From an uncultured bacterium (GTDB taxonomy: Bacteria > Nitrospirota > Thermodesulfovibrionia > Thermodesulfovibrionales > Dissulfurispiraceae): a stretch of 64,000 nucleotides of DNA. Below are positions 62,888-64,000 of this stretch, one piece after another (position 1 is the stretch's first letter; each line of letters opens with the position of its first letter). The notes beneath the pieces were generated by a model that saw only the letters and a program-made list of their open reading frames with translations, was not told the origin of the DNA and made no database searches. The translations under genes and the position numbers were made by a program. The stretch is from the NCBI GenBank assembly GCA_937949555.1, contig CALEDV010000048.1, forward strand, positions 17,141 through 81,140, in the 5' to 3' direction.

Positions 62888-63166
62888 ATGTCCGTTGCTG
62901 AAAAAAGAACGCAGGTATATTTCCCGATAGAGTTGTATAAGAAGGTAGAAAAAAGGGCTAAAAAGGAATCCAGGTCTTCTGCTGCGATTATCAGGGAGGC
63001 TGTTGCACAGTATCTTGAGAAAGAAGAAAAGAAAGAAATTGACTGGGAGAATGATCCGATATTTAAACTGGCGGGAATTATGAAAAGCGGCGTTGGAGAT
63101 CTTTCAGTGAATCATGATTATTACCTGTATGGAATGAAAAAGAAGAAAGTTGTTAAAAAGCAGTGA
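62888..63166 (+). CDS. Ribbon-helix-helix antitoxin (CopG/VapB-like)
   Basis: The 92-residue protein from ATG 62888 (ggagg site at 62877) begins MSVAEKRTQVYFPIELYKKV, a beta-strand followed by helices (KKESRSSAAIIREAVAQYLE), the RHH DNA-binding fold. The C-terminal tail is likely the toxin-neutralising part. It overlaps the PIN toxin gene by four bases and probably represses its own promoter through the palindrome upstream. Confidence 0.85.
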   Translation: MSVAEKRTQVYFPIELYKKVEKRAKKESRSSAAIIREAVAQYLEKEEKKEIDWENDPIFKLAGIMKSGVGDLSVNHDYYLYGMKKKKVVKKQ

Positions 63167-63576
63167 ACAGGATTTTTGTTGACACGAGTGCTTTTATAGC
63201 GGTATTTGATAAAGATGATGATTTGCATTCTGAAGCGCTAAGACTATTTGATGAGATTAAAAATAAAAAAATCCAGATGGTTGTTACTGACTATATTCTG
63301 AGCGAGTCAATTACAACCGCTATGGCGAGGGCAGGGCATAGAATAGCTGTTACAGTAGGAGAGTTTATTCTTGGCAGTCATGTGGTTGACTTTATCTGGC
63401 TTGATAAGCCGCTTAAACTCAAAGCCTGGGAATTTTTTAAGAAATATTCCGATAAACAATATTCTTTTATCGACTGTACGAGTTTTGTGGTGATGAAGGA
63501 GATGAAGGTAAATCACTTTTTTGCCTTTGATGATCACTTTGTTAAAGCAGGATTTGTTGATTTTTCTGGTAAATAA
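63163..63576 (+). CDS. PIN-domain toxin (VapC-like ribonuclease)
   Basis: The 137-residue PIN domain starts at GTG with FVDTSAFIAVFDKDDDLHSE (first acidic residue) and has VVTDYILSESITTAMARAG, YSFIDCTSFVVMKEM and FAFDDHFVKAGF, giving the four acidic residues of a Mg-dependent RNase. With the RHH protein it forms a type II toxin-antitoxin pair. No disruption is seen. The module lies between two degenerate RAYT copies. Confidence 0.9.
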   Translation: MNRIFVDTSAFIAVFDKDDDLHSEALRLFDEIKNKKIQMVVTDYILSESITTAMARAGHRIAVTVGEFILGSHVVDFIWLDKPLKLKAWEFFKKYSDKQYSFIDCTSFVVMKEMKVNHFFAFDDHFVKAGFVDFSGK

Positions 63577-63618
63577 AATTTGCTGTTTTACAGCATAAAT
63601 CTATATTCTCAGGAGGTT

Positions 63619-63863
63619 CTATGTTTTTTATCAGAATGTTTTTGTGGTAGCCATATGTCTTTTTTTTTGCCTCTGAGTGCTTTTGCCTTTGGAGGCCATG
63701 ACGGTCTGGTCTGCTCTGGCTGTCATTCAATTCACGCTGCAAAGGATGCCATAATCTTTGCAGTGCCTCAGAACAAGGTGGATGTCAATCCAAAGACAAA
63801 ACAGCCTTATGCAACAATAACCGCTCTCTGTCTCGGGTGTCATCAGAATCCGGCACAAGGTAA
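63619..63863 (+). pseudogene. Truncated multiheme cytochrome c gene
   Basis: The frame from 63656 encodes LSAFAFGGHDGLVCSGCHSI and ITALCLGCHQNPAQGK: the end of a signal peptide and two CxxCH sites of a periplasmic cytochrome. The ATG with a good ribosome site (aggagg, 63611-63616) at 63619 lies in another frame, so the 5' end appears frameshifted near a run of nine T. The 3' end is cut off by a RAYT repeat starting near 63864, which adds the unrelated residues of the track's ORF. Probably inactive. Confidence 0.65.
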
Positions 63864-64000
63864 GGGGTCAGGTCTTGAAATATCAGGTCTTAAGTTCAAC
63901 CTCCTTTAATGTCTTGCTTTTAATGTAGCTCGAGATATTCCTCACCCTCTTTTAGTGCAAAGACCATTGCCTTATGTATTTGTCTATTCCTCATCTCCCT
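63864..64000 (-). pseudogene. Degenerate RAYT transposase, copy 2 (runs off the window)
   Basis: This stretch closely matches 62138-62280, including ggggtcaggtcttgaa and a long identical block ending tatttgtctattcctcatct. On the minus strand it encodes MRNRQIHKAMVFALK and then diverges into stops. It has inserted into the cytochrome gene. The remainder lies outside the window. Confidence 0.7.

Noticed and set aside
1-64000. CRISPR array
   Set aside because: No regularly spaced direct repeats and no cas genes were seen. The repeats present are dispersed, palindromic or within coding sequence.

Overview
This 64 kb window is a gene-dense bacterial chromosome segment of moderate GC. No taxonomic marker is decisive. 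Split transketolase, many two-component and sigma-54 regulators, multiheme cytochromes, a CIRCE-controlled groESL, RAYT-type repeats and selenocysteine-type TGA codons together fit an anaerobic or microaerophilic Gram-negative of Nitrospirota (Thermodesulfovibrionia-like) or deltaproteobacterial character. This is inference; a 16S or marker-protein placement would settle it.

Layout. 1-7.8 kb: end of a siroheme gene, BamD-like lipoprotein, RNase Z-like hydrolase, galT, a large sensor kinase with a CheY-like partner, an RlmD-like RNA methyltransferase and a CinA C-terminal amidohydrolase. 7.8-12.6 kb: proA, nadD and an NtrB/NtrC-like pair. 12.6-21 kb (minus strand): a PAS/HAMP sensor behind a probable cyclic-di-GMP-I riboswitch with terminator, a DnaQ-like exonuclease, the ctpA-envC-ftsX-ftsE division/cell-wall cluster and a two-gene transketolase. 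21-29.4 kb: Pro/Ala-rich lipoprotein, rimP-nusA, recG, prepilin peptidase and a REC-GGDEF-PAS-GGDEF-EAL protein. 29.4-34.7 kb (minus): REC-PilZ protein, AMMECR1 protein, polyprenyl diphosphate synthase, mtnA and a heme-motif chemoreceptor. 34.7-36.5 kb: decayed transposase, a MITE-like repeat, tRNA-Gly(GCC) and a lysozyme-like protein. 36.5-41 kb (minus): dapB, a Tat-exported molybdopterin protein, an FG-GAP protein and two TGA-containing genes (AhpD-like and DUF5714). 41-48.8 kb: entericidin-like lipoprotein, mltG-ispG, a second NtrB/NtrC-like pair, scpB, a LysM-NlpC/P60 hydrolase and ribD. 49-55.7 kb: heme-oxygenase-like protein, octaheme cytochrome, a rhodanese gene split by an in-frame TGA, and a divergent sigma-54 activator. 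55.9-57.9 kb: groES-groEL. 58-64 kb: accessory region with dispersed repeats, a YjbQ protein, a coiled-coil PD-(D/E)XK-like protein, paired small membrane proteins, a vapBC-type toxin-antitoxin module and two degenerate RAYT transposase copies, one of which truncates a cytochrome gene.

The most notable signal is selenocysteine. Three genes carry an in-frame TGA where homologous proteins would be expected to have cysteine. The rhodanese gene has TGA in a GPT-U position with a perfect 7-bp hairpin at bacterial-SECIS distance. The DUF5714 gene has an N-terminal Cys-Sec pair. The AhpD-like gene has CxxU in its redox motif. The ORF track splits or truncates all three. The rhodanese case is strong, the DUF5714 case good, and the AhpD-like gene may be partly decayed. 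The rhodanese also has a heme motif, and it sits beside an octaheme cytochrome of the tetrathionate-reductase type and a Cys-rich PAS sigma-54 regulator. This suggests a regulated extracytoplasmic sulfur/selenium redox module. A second theme is cyclic-di-GMP: the riboswitch, the GGDEF/EAL protein and the REC-PilZ protein.
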